From positions 744,001 through 808,000 of the forward strand of contig CBDFFJ010000005.1 in the NCBI GenBank assembly GCA_965246765.1: a stretch of DNA of 64,000 nt, read 5' to 3'. Below the pieces are notes generated by a model. That model was given only the letters and a program-made list of their open reading frames with translations, was not told where the DNA came from and searched no databases. The stretch comes from UBA1952 sp965246765. Its GTDB lineage: Bacteria; Bacteroidota; Bacteroidia; Chitinophagales; Chitinophagaceae. Numbering within the stretch: the stretch's first letter is position 1; each line of letters begins with the position of its first letter. Positions 40,528-49,891 of this stretch are shown here, piece by piece. The position numbers and the translations under genes were made by a program.

Positions 40528-40839
40528 ATGGCAACAGCAAAAAAAGCCGCCCCTAAAAAGGCCGCATCAGCCAAAAAAGCAGCAGCGCCGAAAAAGGCCG
40601 CCGCTAAGAAATCAGCTCCGGCTGCTAAGAAGGCCGCAGCTCCAGCAAAGAAAGCAGCGGCTAAGAAATCAGCTCCTGCAGCCAAGAAGGCCGCAGCTCC
40701 AGCTAAAAAAGCTGCAGCTCCTGCAAAGAAGGCTGCCGCACCGGCAAAGAAGGCCGCAGCTCCTGCAGCCAAGAAAGCCGCTGCCCCAGCTAAGAAGGCA
40801 GCTTCCAAGAGCAGTTCCGGCAACGGAGGTTCCAAGTAA
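40528..40839 (+). CDS. Lys/Ala-rich histone H1-like DNA-binding protein
   Basis: 103 residues made almost wholly of Ala, Lys and Pro in repeats such as AAAPAKKAAAPAKK, ending SKSSSGNGGSK. Such histone H1-C-terminal-like or AlgP-like tails bind DNA without sequence preference and condense the nucleoid. The internal repeats make length variation between strains likely. It is transcribed alone, with its own promoter candidate and terminator. Confidence 0.85.
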   Translation: MATAKKAAPKKAASAKKAAAPKKAAAKKSAPAAKKAAAPAKKAAAKKSAPAAKKAAAPAKKAAAPAKKAAAPAKKAAAPAAKKAAAPAKKAASKSSSGNGGSK

Positions 40840-40868
40840 GCACAAAGGGGATTTATCCCATAAAAGAA

Positions 40869-40900
40869 AAGAGATCGCACTAACCCGCGGTCTCTTTTTT
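40869..40900 (+). terminator. Intrinsic terminator after the histone-like gene
   Basis: AAGAGATCGC and GCGGTCTCTT pair with one mismatch around a short loop and are followed by a run of T. Confidence 0.8.
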
Positions 40901-40916
40901 GTTTTTAAGGATGCTT

Positions 40917-41002
40917 CTCACGCAGGCAGATATGCAGCCCAGGTAGGCCAGGGATATGGTTCCCCTCATGTTCCTGACATGCGCAGCGTGTCCCTGCGTG
41001 AG
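40917..41002. repeat. Palindrome with CTCACGCAGG arms
   Basis: CTCACGCAGG (40917-40926) and CCTGCGTGAG (40993-41002) are perfect 10-bp arms around a 66-nt loop with further short complementary words. Confidence 0.6.
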
Positions 41003-41059
41003 TTGTTTATGCAATCCGCGCGGCCCTGCGTCTATCTGTAGGGCACGGCTTTATTGATC

Positions 41060-41067
41060 TAAGTTTG
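41060..41067 (+). promoter_or_regulatory. Possible -7 element for the small membrane protein
   Basis: TAAGTTTG matches TAnnTTTG exactly, 24 bases before the ATG at 41091. No convincing -33 box. Confidence 0.5.
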
Positions 41068-41090
41068 CGCCTTTCCAACTTAGCTTTCTC

Positions 41091-41333
41091 ATGTCCAATA
41101 CCAACTTCAACCGAACCCGCAGCAGGTTGCGTGCCGCCCGCCATATCGTGATGGGACTCGTGCTCATTGCGCTGGGCTACGCGGTGGTGCATTTCCATCG
41201 CTTCGGCACTATGGAGCTGGACATGACTACCTCTTACGTCCTGGCTGCTATAATGGTGGTTTACGGACTGTTCCGCATCTGGCGGGGCACGCGGGATTTG
41301 AATGAGAAAGACCCTGAGGACTATGTAACGTAG
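41091..41333 (+). CDS. Small two-helix membrane protein
   Basis: 80 residues. A basic N-terminus is followed by two predicted membrane helices (about 18-35 and 47-62, ending YGLFRIWRG) and an acidic tail. Function unknown. A TAAGTTTG promoter element lies just upstream, which supports it being a real gene. It precedes the PstS-like and TPR genes on the same strand, but gaps of over 150 bases make an operon uncertain. Confidence 0.75.
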   Translation: MSNTNFNRTRSRLRAARHIVMGLVLIALGYAVVHFHRFGTMELDMTTSYVLAAIMVVYGLFRIWRGTRDLNEKDPEDYVT

Positions 41334-41495
41334 GGTTATGGCCTCTTTGTCGTTCTTCAGCAAATTCAGGATGACAAGCACCGGTGTGGGCAGATGTAAT
41401 GTTGAGCCTGCCGAACTATGACGGAGACGAATCGCCAACAATCGCACCCGACAATTAACCTTTCCCTTCCCCCGAACAGCCGTAAAATTGCTGCC

Positions 41496-42416
41496 ATGCG
41501 CCGCCTCATTCTTCCCTTGCTGATAGCCGGAGCCTCGCTCGGCTTTTTTGCCTGCGGCAATGATGCAAAAGGCCCGACAGACACGCCAAATTCCGGCACG
41601 ATAGACATCTCTGTTGATGAGACCTACAAGAATGTCATTGAAGAGCAGATTCATGTCTTTGACTCATCCAATCCTGATGCGCATATCAATGTCCATTACA
41701 AGCCGGAGGCCGAGTGCATCAAAGACTATCTCGCCGGTAAAGCGCGCCTGATTCTCGTAACCCGCCCGCTGACGGAGGAGGAAACGAAATACGCCTCCGG
41801 CCAAAGCATCTACCCGCAATGGGATGTGCTGGCCCGCGATGCTGTCGCCGTCATTATGAATCCCGGCAGCCCGGATACGCTGCTCGGCATGGCGCAGTTG
41901 CGCGGCATCCTGACGGGGCAATACAAAGAGTCTTACAACGTTGTATTTGATAACGGCGGCTCCTCTACGCTGCGCTTTATCCAGGATTCTATTTTGAAAG
42001 GGCAGCCGCTGGGCAAGAATGTTTTTGCCGCCAAGGGCAACGATTCGGTCGTTAACTACGTGGCGCAAAACCTAAAGAGCATCGGCGTCGTAGGATTAAA
42101 CTGGGTAAGCAGCGACACGGATGCGAACAATACCGGCGCATTCATTTCAAAGGTGAAAGTGGCCGCTATCTACAACGATTCCACCCGCGAATTTCTCCAG
42201 CCGTACCAGGCCTACATCGCCCTCCGCTCCTATCCGCTTTCCCGAAACCTTTATTATATCCGTAACGAGCCGCATCAAGGCCTCGGCACAGGATTTGCCA
42301 ACTTCCTCCTGCGCGACCGCGGCCAGCTCATCTTCGCGCACGCCCACCTTTTTCCACTGAAGCTCTCCATTGTGTTGCGCCCTGCCGAGATGAGCCGCGA
42401 GATGCCTGCCGAATAA
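41496..42416 (+). CDS. PstS-like phosphate-type substrate-binding lipoprotein
   Basis: 306 residues. ATG 41496 gives a lipoprotein signal (LPLLIAGASLGFFACGND, lipobox Cys near residue 20). The body has the PBP-II fold: IDISVDETYKNVIEEQIHVF, ITRPLTEEE-like VTRPLTEEE, VLARDAVAVIMNPGSPDTLLGMAQLRGILTGQY and DNGGSSTLRFIQDS. This is the Bacteroidota branch of PstS-like proteins, often found without Pst permease genes as here. The TPR gene 53 bases downstream is its common partner in this phylum; the joint role is unclear. Confidence 0.88.
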   Translation: MRRLILPLLIAGASLGFFACGNDAKGPTDTPNSGTIDISVDETYKNVIEEQIHVFDSSNPDAHINVHYKPEAECIKDYLAGKARLILVTRPLTEEETKYASGQSIYPQWDVLARDAVAVIMNPGSPDTLLGMAQLRGILTGQYKESYNVVFDNGGSSTLRFIQDSILKGQPLGKNVFAAKGNDSVVNYVAQNLKSIGVVGLNWVSSDTDANNTGAFISKVKVAAIYNDSTREFLQPYQAYIALRSYPLSRNLYYIRNEPHQGLGTGFANFLLRDRGQLIFAHAHLFPLKLSIVLRPAEMSREMPAE

Positions 42417-42469
42417 AACGCCACTTATAGAACGATACACTACCTGACCATTTTTCCTGAAAACAAACG

Positions 42470-44110
42470 ATGCAATTCCTAAACCGCAAATCCATACTGC
42501 TTCTTTCTCTGAGCGCTGCGCTGTCATTAAGCGCTGCCGCCCAATCGCTGGACGATGGCATTAAGATGGTGAAGTATGAGCGCTATTCCAGCGCCGAAAA
42601 AATCCTGCAGCCGCTAGCGGCCAGCAATGCAATGGCGAATTATTACCTCGGCATTGCCCAACTGGAGCAAGACAACAAAGGAGCAGCCCAGGCCACCTTC
42701 GCCAAATTCCCGGAAGACGCGGCCAACATGGCCGGCATGGCCCGCCTCGCTTACATGAATGGCAATGCTGCCGAGGGCAAACGCATCGCAGATGCGGTAG
42801 CCGCGAAGGCCAAGAAGAAAGAATGGCAACCGCTGGTCTTTGCTGCAGACGCCATCAATAAAGGGGGCGGTAATGCCCAAGATGCCATTGCGCTCTACGA
42901 AGAAGCCGTGAAGCGCGGCGGTGGCGACAATGTGGACTTGCGCATTGGCCTCGGCGATGCTTATCAAAGGCTGCAAACCGGCGGTGGCAAGGCGATGGAC
43001 AATTACGACATCGCCGTGGCTAAAGACGCGAAAAACTCTTTAGGCTATTCCCGCAAGGGCGCGCTCTGGTACGCTGCGCGCAACTATAATGATGCGCTCG
43101 CTGATTATGCAAAAGCTAAGGCGGCAGATCCATCCAACCCGCTTCCTTACAACGATCTTGCAAATGCGTACTTCTATGTAGGCAAGTACGACCTTGCGAA
43201 GCAGAATATTGAGGAATACCTGAAGCTTTCCGACCAAAGCTGCGACGACAAAATACGCTATGCGAATATCCTCTTCCTTGCAAAAGACTATCAGCCTGCT
43301 ATTGCCAAGATGCAGGAAGTGATCGGCACCTGCGGCGAGCGCCCGTACATGTACCGGGTGCTTGGCTACAGCCAATACGAAACGAAGGATTACAGCAATG
43401 CGCTGCAAAACATGCGTACTTTCTTTGCAAAGCAAACAGATGCGGCTAAGATTCTTCCCTCCGACTACATGTACCTGGCGCGCATCCTTGCTGCTCAAAA
43501 GATGGCAGACAGCGCCGATTTCTATTATGCAAAAGCCCTTTCCTCCGACACCTCTTCCAACAAAAAGAAGATTTACGGAGAAATTGCCGAGAGCTATAAG
43601 AGCATGAATACGCCTGAAGGCTTTGCAAAAGCGGCGCAATACTACAAAATGGCAGTTGATGCTGCCGGAACGAATGCCGCGGCCATTGACTACTACTACT
43701 ACGGCTTTTACAACTACCTGAGCAGAAACTATAATGAAGCAGCCACTGCCTTTGAGCAAATGGAAACTAAATTTCCCGATCAGCCGACCGCCAGCTTCTG
43801 GCGTGCGCGCATAGGCGCATCGCTGGACAGTGAAGGCAAAACCGGTGCCGCCGTGCCGCTGTTCAATAAATGGCTTGCCATTCCGGAAACCGAAGCTTTT
43901 AAGCGGAAGCCCTCCGATGTGAATGTTGCTTATCAATACATGGCTATTGTTGCCTACAACAAGAACGATAAGGCTGCGCTAAAGGAAAATATAGACCGCA
44001 TCAAGGCCATTGACCCGACTAATAAGCTGGCCCTGCAGCTGGAAGGGCTGATGAACAAGCCTGCTGCTCCGGCGCCAAAAGCCGCTGGCGGCACAAAGCC
44101 AAAGAAATAG
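42470..44110 (+). CDS. Secreted tetratricopeptide-repeat protein
   Basis: 546 residues with a Sec signal peptide (cleavage near SAAAQ, about residue 25). At least eight TPR-like helical pairs follow, e.g. AMANYYLGIAQLEQDNKGAAQATF, GYSRKGALWYAARNYNDALADYAKA and LPYNDLANAYFYVGKYDLAKQNIEEYL. It ends in a Pro/Ala/Lys-rich tail. Probably a periplasmic scaffold; it follows the PstS-like gene closely and is ended by a terminator. Confidence 0.9.
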   Translation: MQFLNRKSILLLSLSAALSLSAAAQSLDDGIKMVKYERYSSAEKILQPLAASNAMANYYLGIAQLEQDNKGAAQATFAKFPEDAANMAGMARLAYMNGNAAEGKRIADAVAAKAKKKEWQPLVFAADAINKGGGNAQDAIALYEEAVKRGGGDNVDLRIGLGDAYQRLQTGGGKAMDNYDIAVAKDAKNSLGYSRKGALWYAARNYNDALADYAKAKAADPSNPLPYNDLANAYFYVGKYDLAKQNIEEYLKLSDQSCDDKIRYANILFLAKDYQPAIAKMQEVIGTCGERPYMYRVLGYSQYETKDYSNALQNMRTFFAKQTDAAKILPSDYMYLARILAAQKMADSADFYYAKALSSDTSSNKKKIYGEIAESYKSMNTPEGFAKAAQYYKMAVDAAGTNAAAIDYYYYGFYNYLSRNYNEAATAFEQMETKFPDQPTASFWRARIGASLDSEGKTGAAVPLFNKWLAIPETEAFKRKPSDVNVAYQYMAIVAYNKNDKAALKENIDRIKAIDPTNKLALQLEGLMNKPAAPAPKAAGGTKPKK

Positions 44111-44130
44111 CCTCATTGAACATTATGGTT

Positions 44131-44166
44131 AGCCTCCGCTCCAAAAGGGTGGAGGCTTTCTTTTTA
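44131..44166 (+). terminator. Intrinsic terminator after the TPR gene
   Basis: AGCCTCC (44131-44137) pairs with GGAGGCT (44151-44157), followed by TTCTTTTT. Confidence 0.85.
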
Positions 44167-44197
44167 TCTGTTGCGCATGGCCTTATTAACTTGCCTT

Positions 44198-45826
44198 ATG
44201 AGCCGTGTTATTCTGTTTGCGGTACTGACACTGATAATGCTCTCCTGCGGAAGGCCGCAGCATGATTCAGATGGCAGACACTCTGTGTTTCATCTTAATC
44301 TCTCCTCCGGCTCACTGGAAAGTCTGGATCCTGCTTACGCCAAGGATCTCTATACCATGTGGACGACCCATATGATTTACAATACGCTGGTAGAAACGGA
44401 CAATCAACTGCATGTTGTGCCTTCGCTGGCGCAAAGCTGGGAGATAAGCCCGGATGGATTACGCTACCGCTTCCGGTTGCGCAATAATGTGCGCTTTCAT
44501 GCCGCAGCCCGGTTTCCGGGTGGTAAAGGGCGACTTATGACTGCCGCGGACGTGGTCTATTCATTTCAGCGCCTTGCCGATCCGGCCACAGCATCTTCAG
44601 GGGCCTGGATCTTTAATGACAGAATTGCGAAGGACTCTCCCTTTGTAGCTATTGACGACAACACTTTTGAACTGAGATTGGCACGTCCTTTCGCGCCAAT
44701 GCTGCCGATGCTGTCCATGCCATATTGCTCCATAATACCGCAAGAGGTAGCCCGGCATTGGGGAAAGGATTTCAGGCGGCATCCCTGCGGCACGGGACCT
44801 TTTCAGTTTTTTGACTGGGATGAAGGGGCAGCACTGTTGCTACACCGCAATCCTGACTATTGGGAGGTGGATTCAGGCGGCCGCAGCCTGCCTTATCTGG
44901 ACGCGGTTCAGCTCAGCTTTTACGACAGCAAGGCTACAGAGTTTCTTCTGTTCCTGCAGGGTCGCCTTGACTTTGTAAATGGCCTGGATGGCTCGTTTAA
45001 AGACCTCGTGCTTTCCAAGCGTGGCGTATTGAAGCCGGACTTTGCCGCACATTACCGGCTGGAGAAGAACATCTATCTGAACACCGAATACATCGGCTTC
45101 CTCTTAGACAACGGCAATGCTGCCTTTCGCAGCTCCCCGACACGCTTAAAGCTGGTGCGGCAGGCGATCAACTACGCTATTGACCGCCCGAGGATTGCGA
45201 CTTACTTCCGCAACGGCATCGGCATCCCTGCTACAGGCGGTTTCATCCCCAACGGGCTACCCGGCTATGATGCAGCCGGAAGCTTTGGCTACCACTATGA
45301 TCCGGCAAAAGCAGGCTTACTCTTGAAGCAGGCAGGTTTTCCCGGCGGGAAAGGATTGGGAACTGTAACTATTCTTTCGCCTGATAACTGGGCGGACATA
45401 GTCAACTTTATCACTACGCAGCTGGCTGAGGTGGGCATCACTGCGCGGACGGAGGTCATGCAGCCCAATATCCTACGCCAGCAGATGAGCGGCGGCAAGG
45501 CGCTGGCATTCCGTGCGCAGTGGATTGCCGATTACCCCGATGCGGAGAGCTATCTCGCCTTTTTCAACAGCCGGCTGCCGGCACCGCCCAACTATACGCG
45601 CTTCCGCAACGGGCAATTTGACGCCATGTATGATGAAGCGATGAGCATCGCTGATGGCCCGTCCCGCTGGAGCCGGTACCGCGCTATGGACAGCCTGGCT
45701 ATGAGTGAAGCGCCGGTCGCGCCGCTTTTTTACGACCAGCTGCTGCACTTCACATCTAAAAACGTAAGGGGCTTTTCCTCAAATCCGATGAATCTGATTG
45801 AGCTGAAGCGGGTAAAAAAGGAATAG
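44198..45826 (+). CDS. Oligopeptide-type ABC substrate-binding lipoprotein (family 5)
   Basis: 542 residues. ATG 44198 yields a lipoprotein signal (ILFAVLTLIMLSCG, Cys near 17). The family 5 fold shows in LESLDPAYAKDLYTMWTTHMIYNTLVE, LAQSWEISPDGLRYRFRLRNNVRFH, DVVYSFQRLADP and GTGPFQF. It would bind peptides or similar solutes for a Dpp/Opp-type ABC transporter, but no permease or ATPase gene is nearby. Two upstream in-frame starts (44171, 44177) would bury the signal peptide. Confidence 0.9.
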   Translation: MSRVILFAVLTLIMLSCGRPQHDSDGRHSVFHLNLSSGSLESLDPAYAKDLYTMWTTHMIYNTLVETDNQLHVVPSLAQSWEISPDGLRYRFRLRNNVRFHAAARFPGGKGRLMTAADVVYSFQRLADPATASSGAWIFNDRIAKDSPFVAIDDNTFELRLARPFAPMLPMLSMPYCSIIPQEVARHWGKDFRRHPCGTGPFQFFDWDEGAALLLHRNPDYWEVDSGGRSLPYLDAVQLSFYDSKATEFLLFLQGRLDFVNGLDGSFKDLVLSKRGVLKPDFAAHYRLEKNIYLNTEYIGFLLDNGNAAFRSSPTRLKLVRQAINYAIDRPRIATYFRNGIGIPATGGFIPNGLPGYDAAGSFGYHYDPAKAGLLLKQAGFPGGKGLGTVTILSPDNWADIVNFITTQLAEVGITARTEVMQPNILRQQMSGGKALAFRAQWIADYPDAESYLAFFNSRLPAPPNYTRFRNGQFDAMYDEAMSIADGPSRWSRYRAMDSLAMSEAPVAPLFYDQLLHFTSKNVRGFSSNPMNLIELKRVKKE

Positions 45827-45830
45827 TCGC

Positions 45831-46481
45831 TTATTGCATGCTGCCCAGGCCGAATGAGAATCCCGCCCCGAGGATGAGTCCGCCGGGCGCGAGTGTGAAG
45901 AAGACATCTTTGGAGTCTTTAGTTAACGCCGGCCCGTAAGTCTGGGTAAATTCCTTCTCAGTAAGCGGCACAGAGTAGCCAAGCTGCAGGTGAAAACGGT
46001 TGCGGTGCTGACGGCCAAGATTAAAGAAGTGATAGCCGGAGAACATGAAGTTTGACTGCGATTTTCCCTCTATACGCACGGTTGTTTTACCGGCCACTGT
46101 TTCTACGTCCTGAAATTCGGTCTCTTTCAAACCCGTGTTGTATGTGAAGCCGGCGGCTACAGCCCAGCCCCGGTTGCAGGGCGCAAAGTAATAACGGCCT
46201 TCCAGAAAGGTCTTTGTGCCCCAGGTGCTGGCGCCCACGCCCGCTCCAACGGACACACTGGGCAGGATGGCGATATCTATCTGCGGCCCGAGCACGCCCA
46301 CCGGATTATTGATGCCGGTGGAGAAGCCTATATAAGCGCGGGGACAGGCGGCGTTGCCTTTAGCGTTGTGCTTTTCGTCTTTACGCTGCATCATGCGCTG
46401 GCTGCTTCGCTGCGCATACAGATCAGACGGCGCAGCAGACAACGCTATCAAAGCGCAAAGGGAAGTAAATAGTCGGTTCAT
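45831..46481 (-). CDS. Secreted outer-membrane beta-barrel-like protein
   Basis: 216 residues. A signal peptide (to about DLYAQ, residue 24) and a basic linker are followed by alternating hydrophobic strands (AYIGFSTGINNPVGVLGPQIDIAI, VSVGAGVGASTWGTKTFLEGRYYF, GAGFSFGLGSMQ). The pattern and the aromatic/Gly-rich C-terminus suggest an 8-stranded outer-membrane barrel. Function unknown. Its stop lies 5 bases from the convergent binding-protein stop. Confidence 0.8.
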   Translation of the reverse strand: MNRLFTSLCALIALSAAPSDLYAQRSSQRMMQRKDEKHNAKGNAACPRAYIGFSTGINNPVGVLGPQIDIAILPSVSVGAGVGASTWGTKTFLEGRYYFAPCNRGWAVAAGFTYNTGLKETEFQDVETVAGKTTVRIEGKSQSNFMFSGYHFFNLGRQHRNRFHLQLGYSVPLTEKEFTQTYGPALTKDSKDVFFTLAPGGLILGAGFSFGLGSMQ

Positions 46482-46632
46482 TATAAATAGATTAAGTCGG
46501 CAAAAAAAGCAAAAAATCCGTTCCGCCGGATGGTGATTTTATCACTTAGCAGGCGTCAGCATCAGAATGGCGCAGGCAATGCTGGCAATGTGGCGTAAAT
46601 GCATGGCTACTAATATTTACCGCCTGAAAGGT

Positions 46633-46665
46633 AAAAAGCCCCGCAGAAATGCTGCGGGGCTTTTT
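46633..46665. terminator. Bidirectional intrinsic terminator after metK
   Basis: AAAAAGCCCCGCAG (46633-46646) and CTGCGGGGCTTTTT (46652-46665) form a perfect 14-bp stem with a 5-nt loop and T runs on both strands. It ends metK (minus strand). Confidence 0.92.
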
Positions 46666-46681
46666 CATTAAGAAGTGCGGG

Positions 46682-47920
46682 CTACAGGCCGAAGGCGGTC
46701 TTCACCCGATCTACAAAATCCAGCTTCTCCCAGGTAAACAGCTCTACCTCTAAAGTCTTGCTTTCACCGCTGGCGCTGCGGAAAACCTTGGTAACGGTTT
46801 CTGGTGTGCGGCCCATGTGCCCGTAGGCTGCGCATTCGCTGTACATCGGCTGGCGGAGCTTGAGGCGCTGCTCAATGAAATATGGACGCATATCAAATAC
46901 TTCCAAAGCCTTCTGTGCGATCTCGCCGTCTGTCATCTGTACTTTGGCAGTGCCCGCCGTATTTACATAAAGGCCCATCGGCTTTGCCACGCCAATGGCA
47001 TAGCTTACCTGCACCGTTACTTCGTCGCACACGCCGGCGGCTACGAGGTTTTTGGCAATATGGCGCGTTGCATAGGCTGCCGAGCGGTCCACCTTGCTTG
47101 GATCTTTACCGGAAAAGGCGCCGCCGCCGTGGGCGCCCTTGCCGCCGTAGGTGTCCACAATAATCTTACGGCCGGTAAGGCCGGTATCTCCGTGCGGACC
47201 GCCAATCACGAATTTGCCGGTCGGGTTGATATGATACTCAATGCTGTCTGAAAAAAGGTGCTGATACTTAGGATAGCTCTTCATCAGGCGTGGAATGAGG
47301 ATCTCCTTGATATCGCGTGCAATCACGAACTGCTCCACTTCCTCGTCGTGCTGGGTAGATAGTACGATGGCGTCAATGCGGACAGGCCGGTTATTGTCGT
47401 CGTACTCAAGGGTAACCTGGCTTTTTGCATCGGGACGCAGGTAAGGCATATGAGCGCCTTCGCGGCGAATGGCGGCGAGCTCTTTCAGCATCCAGTGCGC
47501 CATATCCAGCGCAAGCGGCATATAATTTTCGGTCTCGTTGGTGGCATAGCCGAACATCATGCCCTGGTCGCCGGCACCCTGATCTTCAGGATTTGTGCGG
47601 TCAACGCCTTGATTAATATCCGGGCTTTGCTCGTGAATAGCAGAAAGTACGCCGCAGGAATTGGCCTCAAACATATACTCGCTGCGCGTATAACCGATGC
47701 GGCGAATCACGTCGCGGGCTATCTGCTGCACATCAAGGTAAGTTTTGCTCTTTACCTCGCCCGCCAGCACCACCTGGCCGGTGGTCACAAGTGTTTCGCA
47801 GGCGATTTTAGACTGCGGGTCCCAGGCAAGGAAGTTGTCCACGAGCGCGTCTGAGATCTGATCGGCTATTTTATCGGGGTGTCCTTCGGAAACTGACTCT
47901 GAAGTAAAAAGGTATGGCAT
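46682..47920 (-). CDS. metK: S-adenosylmethionine synthetase
   Basis: 412 residues. It makes SAM from methionine and ATP. Signatures: FTSESVSEGHPDKIADQISD at the N-terminus, GAGDQGMMFGYA in the middle and GGAFSGKDPSKVDRSAAYA near the active site. It links to the riboswitch-controlled methionine genes earlier in the window, but its own leader shows no riboswitch; the upstream gap holds an AT-rich repeat instead. Confidence 0.98.
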   Translation of the reverse strand: MPYLFTSESVSEGHPDKIADQISDALVDNFLAWDPQSKIACETLVTTGQVVLAGEVKSKTYLDVQQIARDVIRRIGYTRSEYMFEANSCGVLSAIHEQSPDINQGVDRTNPEDQGAGDQGMMFGYATNETENYMPLALDMAHWMLKELAAIRREGAHMPYLRPDAKSQVTLEYDDNNRPVRIDAIVLSTQHDEEVEQFVIARDIKEILIPRLMKSYPKYQHLFSDSIEYHINPTGKFVIGGPHGDTGLTGRKIIVDTYGGKGAHGGGAFSGKDPSKVDRSAAYATRHIAKNLVAAGVCDEVTVQVSYAIGVAKPMGLYVNTAGTAKVQMTDGEIAQKALEVFDMRPYFIEQRLKLRQPMYSECAAYGHMGRTPETVTKVFRSASGESKTLEVELFTWEKLDFVDRVKTAFGL

Positions 47921-47938
47921 CTTTATGCTGGATTAAGA

Positions 47939-48040
47939 ATGCAAATGCAAAATGCAAAATGCAAAACCTGATATGAAATTTGAGAAGCCGCAAAAATAGC
48001 GTCAGCTCATTTTTGAATTTTGCATTTTAAATTTTGCATT
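47939..48040. repeat. ATGCAAAATGCAAAATG inverted repeat between metK and glmS
   Basis: AATGCAAATGCAAAATGC-type words at 47939-47967 and their complements at 48010-48040 form AT-rich arms around about 42 nt. The right arm runs over the glmS stop codon. The metK leader is formed by the left arm. A TATTTTTG -7-like element lies between them on the minus strand (47991-47998). Confidence 0.75.
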
Positions 48041-49877
48041 ATTCTACCGTCACGCTCTTTGCCAGGTTCCGGGGCTGATCTACGTTGCAGCCGCGCAAAA
48101 TGGCGATGTGATAGGCTAAAAGCTGCAGCGGAACGATGGTCACCAGCGGGCTGAGGATTTCCTCTGTTTCCGGCACAACGATAATATGGTCGGCCAGCGA
48201 TCTGATCTGATCATCAACCTTGTTCACAACAGCGATGATTCTGCCCTTGCGCGCTTTTACTTCCTGAATGTTGGAAATAATCTTCTCGTAGGCTGAAGCA
48301 TTCGTGCAAAGAAACACAACCGGCATGTTCTCGTCAATAAGCGCAATAGGGCCGTGCTTCATTTCGGCTGCCGGGTATCCTTCCGCATGGATGTAGGAGA
48401 TTTCCTTCAGCTTCAGGGCGCCTTCCAACGCAACCGGGAAGTTGTAGCCGCGGCCGAGGTACAGGAAGTTATTGGCGTCTTTATAGATCTCTGCTATTTC
48501 GCGGATCTGCTCATCCAGCTTCAATGTTTCTTCAATCTTTTTGGGAATGTTCTCCATCTCGTAGAGAATTTCCCGCAGCTTGGAGGTCGGAATGCTGCCT
48601 TTGCTCTGCGCAATCTGCAATGCGATAAGCGTGAGAATGATAACCTGATTGGAGAAGGCTTTTGTGGAGGCAACGCCAATCTCCGGGCCGGCATGCGTAT
48701 AGGAACCTGCGTGGCTCATTCTTGGAATAGATGAGCCGGTTACATTACAAATGCCATATATGAGTGCCTGGCGCTCTTTAGCCATTTCAATAGCGGCAAG
48801 TGTATCTGCTGTCTCGCCGCTTTGCGAAAGCGCAATCACCACATCCTTGTCTGTAATGATCGGATTTCGGTAACGGAACTCGGAAGCATACTCTACTTCA
48901 ACCGGTACGCGCGCAAGGTCTTCTATAAGGTACTCGCCAAGCAGCGCACTATGCCAGCTCGTGCCGCAGGCTGTAAGAATGAATCGCTCAGCCTTATCAA
49001 TCCGGTTGGCATATTCGGAGATGCCGCCAAGCTTTATCCATCCTTCGCGCGCGTTCATGCGGCCACGCATCGCATCGCCTATCACGCGGGGCTGCTCATG
49101 GATTTCCTTAAGCATATAATGCTCGTAACCGCTTTTTTCAATGGCATCCAGCTCCATCTCCAGCTTTTGAATGGCCGGCGATTTCTCCACATTGCCCAGC
49201 GTGCGGATTACAAATGAGCCTTTGCGGCTTACCACGGCGTATTCCTGATCGTCCAGGTACACTACATTCTTAGTGTATTCTATGATCGGCGACGCATCCG
49301 ATGCCACGTAAAAGCCATCGTCGGCAATCCCGATGACCATAGGGCTGCCCTTTCGCGCGGCAACCATGGTATCGGGCTCACGCACATCCATCACTACAAT
49401 GGCGTAGGCGCCTACCACTTCGTTGAGCGCTACGCGCACCGCCTCGTCTATTGGCAGGCCTTCCTGCTTTTGCACCTCTTCCACGAGGTTTACCAGCACT
49501 TCCGTATCCGTTTCTGAGTAAAAGGTGTAGCCCCGGCGGATCAGCTCTGCTTTAATAGAAGCGTAATTTTCTATAATGCCGTTGTGGATGAGCGTGATAT
49601 TACCGGAATTGGATACGTGCGGATGCGCATTTATGTCATTTGGCTCGCCGTGCGTAGCCCAGCGGGTATGGCCAATGCCCATAGTGGCTGAGGTGTCCTC
49701 GCCGTTCGTATGGTCTTCCAGCTCGCTGACTTTACCTGCTTTTTTATAAACGTGCAGGGAGCCATTGAGCAATGCGATGCCGGCGCTGTCGTAACCGCGG
49801 TATTCCAGCCGCTTCAGGCCTTTTATGAGGATGGGGAATGCTTCTTTCTTACCGATGTAAGCAACGATACCGCACAT
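48039..49877 (-). CDS. glmS: Glutamine--fructose-6-phosphate aminotransferase
   Basis: 612 residues. It makes glucosamine-6-phosphate, the entry to peptidoglycan and lipid A amino sugars. The N-terminal glutaminase starts MCGIVAYIGK with nucleophile Cys2; the isomerase half has two SIS domains (LTACGTSWHSALLGEYLIED, SQSGETADTLAAIEMAK, RGYNFPVALEGALKLKEISYIHAEGYPAAEMKHGPIALI). It ends QPRNLAKSVTVE as the family does. It is encoded 14 bases after the DUF4270 gene, an arrangement usual in Bacteroidota. No glmS ribozyme is apparent. Confidence 0.98.
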   Translation of the reverse strand: MCGIVAYIGKKEAFPILIKGLKRLEYRGYDSAGIALLNGSLHVYKKAGKVSELEDHTNGEDTSATMGIGHTRWATHGEPNDINAHPHVSNSGNITLIHNGIIENYASIKAELIRRGYTFYSETDTEVLVNLVEEVQKQEGLPIDEAVRVALNEVVGAYAIVVMDVREPDTMVAARKGSPMVIGIADDGFYVASDASPIIEYTKNVVYLDDQEYAVVSRKGSFVIRTLGNVEKSPAIQKLEMELDAIEKSGYEHYMLKEIHEQPRVIGDAMRGRMNAREGWIKLGGISEYANRIDKAERFILTACGTSWHSALLGEYLIEDLARVPVEVEYASEFRYRNPIITDKDVVIALSQSGETADTLAAIEMAKERQALIYGICNVTGSSIPRMSHAGSYTHAGPEIGVASTKAFSNQVIILTLIALQIAQSKGSIPTSKLREILYEMENIPKKIEETLKLDEQIREIAEIYKDANNFLYLGRGYNFPVALEGALKLKEISYIHAEGYPAAEMKHGPIALIDENMPVVFLCTNASAYEKIISNIQEVKARKGRIIAVVNKVDDQIRSLADHIIVVPETEEILSPLVTIVPLQLLAYHIAILRGCNVDQPRNLAKSVTVE

Positions 49878-49891
49878 AGGCCAGGCGCATT

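Noticed and set aside
40506..40880. Ala/Phe-rich minus-strand frame resembling a membrane protein
   Set aside because: It is the complement of the Lys/Ala repeat gene; AAG/GCC codons read backwards give Phe/Leu/Ala/Gly.
43040..43936. 298-residue minus-strand reading frame
   Set aside because: Antisense to the secreted TPR protein; no recognised features.
47921..48038. SAM riboswitch before metK
   Set aside because: The gap is an AT-rich inverted repeat and lacks the S-box core words.
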